Assembly: GCA_029978425.1 (NCBI GenBank) | Contig: JAPOJL010000037.1 | Location: 1-6,263, forward strand | DNA: 6,263 nt | From: Actinomycetota bacterium | GTDB taxonomy: Bacteria > Actinomycetota > Actinomycetes > Nanopelagicales > Nanopelagicaceae | Reading direction: 5' to 3' | Shown here: piece by piece, positions 5,250 to 6,263 of the stretch | How positions within the stretch are numbered: position 1 is the first letter of the stretch | Layout: every line of letters starts with the position of its first letter | Translations under genes and position numbers: made by a program | The notes under the pieces: generated by a model | Databases searched by the model: none | Told to the model about the DNA's origin: nothing | The model's input: the letters and a program-made list of their open reading frames with translations, nothing else

Positions 5250-6263
5250 CCTCAACAAAAGAAATACGCGTTGCCATCGTAGGAGTCGGCAATTGCGCAA
5301 ACTCTCTGATTCAGGGCGTGCATTACTACAAAGATGCGCCGATTGATCAAGAGATCCCAGGACTCATGAATGTTGTTGTCGGGGGATATCACGTCAAGGA
5401 TGTGAAGTTCGTTGCCGCATTTGATGTGGACTCCAAGAAGGTTGGCCTTGATCTCGTTGATGCAATGTGGGCGAGTGAAAATAACACCATTAAATTTGCT
5501 GATGTCCCAAAATCGGGAATCACAGTTCTTCGTGGGGAAACCAGAGATGGACTTGGGCGGTACTACAAAGAAACCATCACTGAATCAACCGCTGCGCCGG
5601 TAAATGTGGTCCAGGCCTTGAAAGACGCCAAAGTTGATGTACTCGTTTGTTATCTACCGGTCGGTTCGGAAGACGCCGCAAAGTTCTATGCCCAGTGCGC
5701 CCTCGATGCGGGATGCGCTTTTGTTAATGCGTTGCCCGTATTTATCGCCACAAATCCGGAATGGGCAGATAAGTTCAGCAAAGCTGGACTTCCAATCATC
5801 GGCGATGACATCAAGTCTCAAGTCGGCGCGACAATTACCCACCGCATCCTTACCAAGTTGTTCCAGGACCGCGGCGTGAAGGTAGAGCGCACATATCAAC
5901 TCAATGTCGGCGGAAACATGGACTTCAAAAACATGTTGGAGCGCGATCGCCTTGAATCAAAGAAGATCTCCAAAACTCAATCCGTGACCTCACAACTTGA
6001 TTACGACATGGGTGCAGGAAATGTTCATATTGGTCCTTCGGATTATGTTGAATGGCTTGATGATCGTAAGTGGGCGTTCGTACGCCTTGAGGGACGAGCA
6101 TTCGGTGATGTTCCATTGAATATTGAATACAAGCTTGAAGTATGGGATTCACCAAACTCAGCAGGTGTGATTATTGATGCAGTTCGTTGTGCAAAGTTAG
6201 CTCTTGATCGAAAGATCGGCGGGCCATTACTTTCACCGTCGAGTTACTTCATGAAGTATCCAC
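5246..6263 (+). CDS. ino1: Myo-inositol-1-phosphate synthase, C-terminus outside window
   Basis: The frame from the GTG at 5246 runs to the window edge (339 complete codons); by the usual actinobacterial length of roughly 360 residues only the last 20 or so are missing. It converts glucose-6-phosphate to 1D-myo-inositol 3-phosphate using NAD as a recycled cofactor, in the cytosol. In actinobacteria this feeds phosphatidylinositol and mycothiol. Seen motifs: NAD-binding [16 protein letters not shown] (9-24), [11 protein letters not shown] (186-196, Lys190), [11 protein letters not shown] (220-230), KKISKT (239-244), and the conserved [18 protein letters not shown] (300-317). AAAGGA lies 7 bases before the GTG, inside padR. 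The next ATG (residue 41) would remove the NAD-binding site, so GTG is right. The start overlaps the padR stop by 4 bases, implying translational coupling and shared control from the operator upstream of padR. No defect is visible. Confidence 0.95.
   Translation, partial: MTSTKEIRVAIVGVGNCANSLIQGVHYYKDAPIDQEIPGLMNVVVGGYHVKDVKFVAAFDVDSKKVGLDLVDAMWASENNTIKFADVPKSGITVLRGETRDGLGRYYKETITESTAAPVNVVQALKDAKVDVLVCYLPVGSEDAAKFYAQCALDAGCAFVNALPVFIATNPEWADKFSKAGLPIIGDDIKSQVGATITHRILTKLFQDRGVKVERTYQLNVGGNMDFKNMLERDRLESKKISKTQSVTSQLDYDMGAGNVHIGPSDYVEWLDDRKWAFVRLEGRAFGDVPLNIEYKLEVWDSPNSAGVIIDAVRCAKLALDRKIGGPLLSPSSYFMKYP

Noticed and set aside
5654..6155. Minus-strand frames inside ino1
   Set aside because: Shadows of a well-supported coding sequence with all expected motifs.

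Overview
The window looks like ordinary chromosomal DNA from a moderate-GC actinobacterium. The best guess is a streamlined freshwater lineage such as Nanopelagicales/acI. This rests on three things: a PadR-family regulator coupled directly to an actinobacterial-type myo-inositol-1-phosphate synthase, a base composition near half GC by eye, and very tight gene packing with several starts that look leaderless. The lineage is inference; the gene families are read from translated motifs. I see no mobile element, CRISPR array, tRNA or rRNA.

Left part (1-1778): a divergent pair separated by at most about 50 bp. An Est30-like alpha/beta hydrolase runs leftwards out of the window, and plsC (1-acyl-glycerol-3-phosphate acyltransferase) runs rightwards. 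Both suggest lipid metabolism.

Middle (1781-4474): a leftward series. uraA (uracil:proton symporter) ends at a good intrinsic terminator. Just beyond it begin a LysE/RhtB-type exporter and, 38 bp later, a solo PD-(D/E)XK nuclease with a Cas4/RecB-like core and two flanking CxxC pairs. The nuclease ends only 2 bp from the end of plsC.

Right part (4475-6263): a 232-bp divergent control region separates uraA from padR-ino1. On the padR side it holds a cluster of ATATATCGA half-sites, a likely PadR operator. On the uraA side it holds an mRNA leader whose inverted repeats could fold the uraA Shine-Dalgarno sequence into a long stem, with an 8-codon upstream reading frame ending inside the 5' arm. 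padR and ino1 overlap by 4 bases, so regulator and enzyme are translated as one unit. ino1 supplies inositol phosphate, in actinobacteria the precursor of phosphatidylinositol and mycothiol; the window cuts off its last residues.

No whole new multi-gene system is evident. The parts most worth checking are the uraA leader, the PadR operator cluster, the C-terminal extension of the hydrolase and the solo Cas4-like nuclease.
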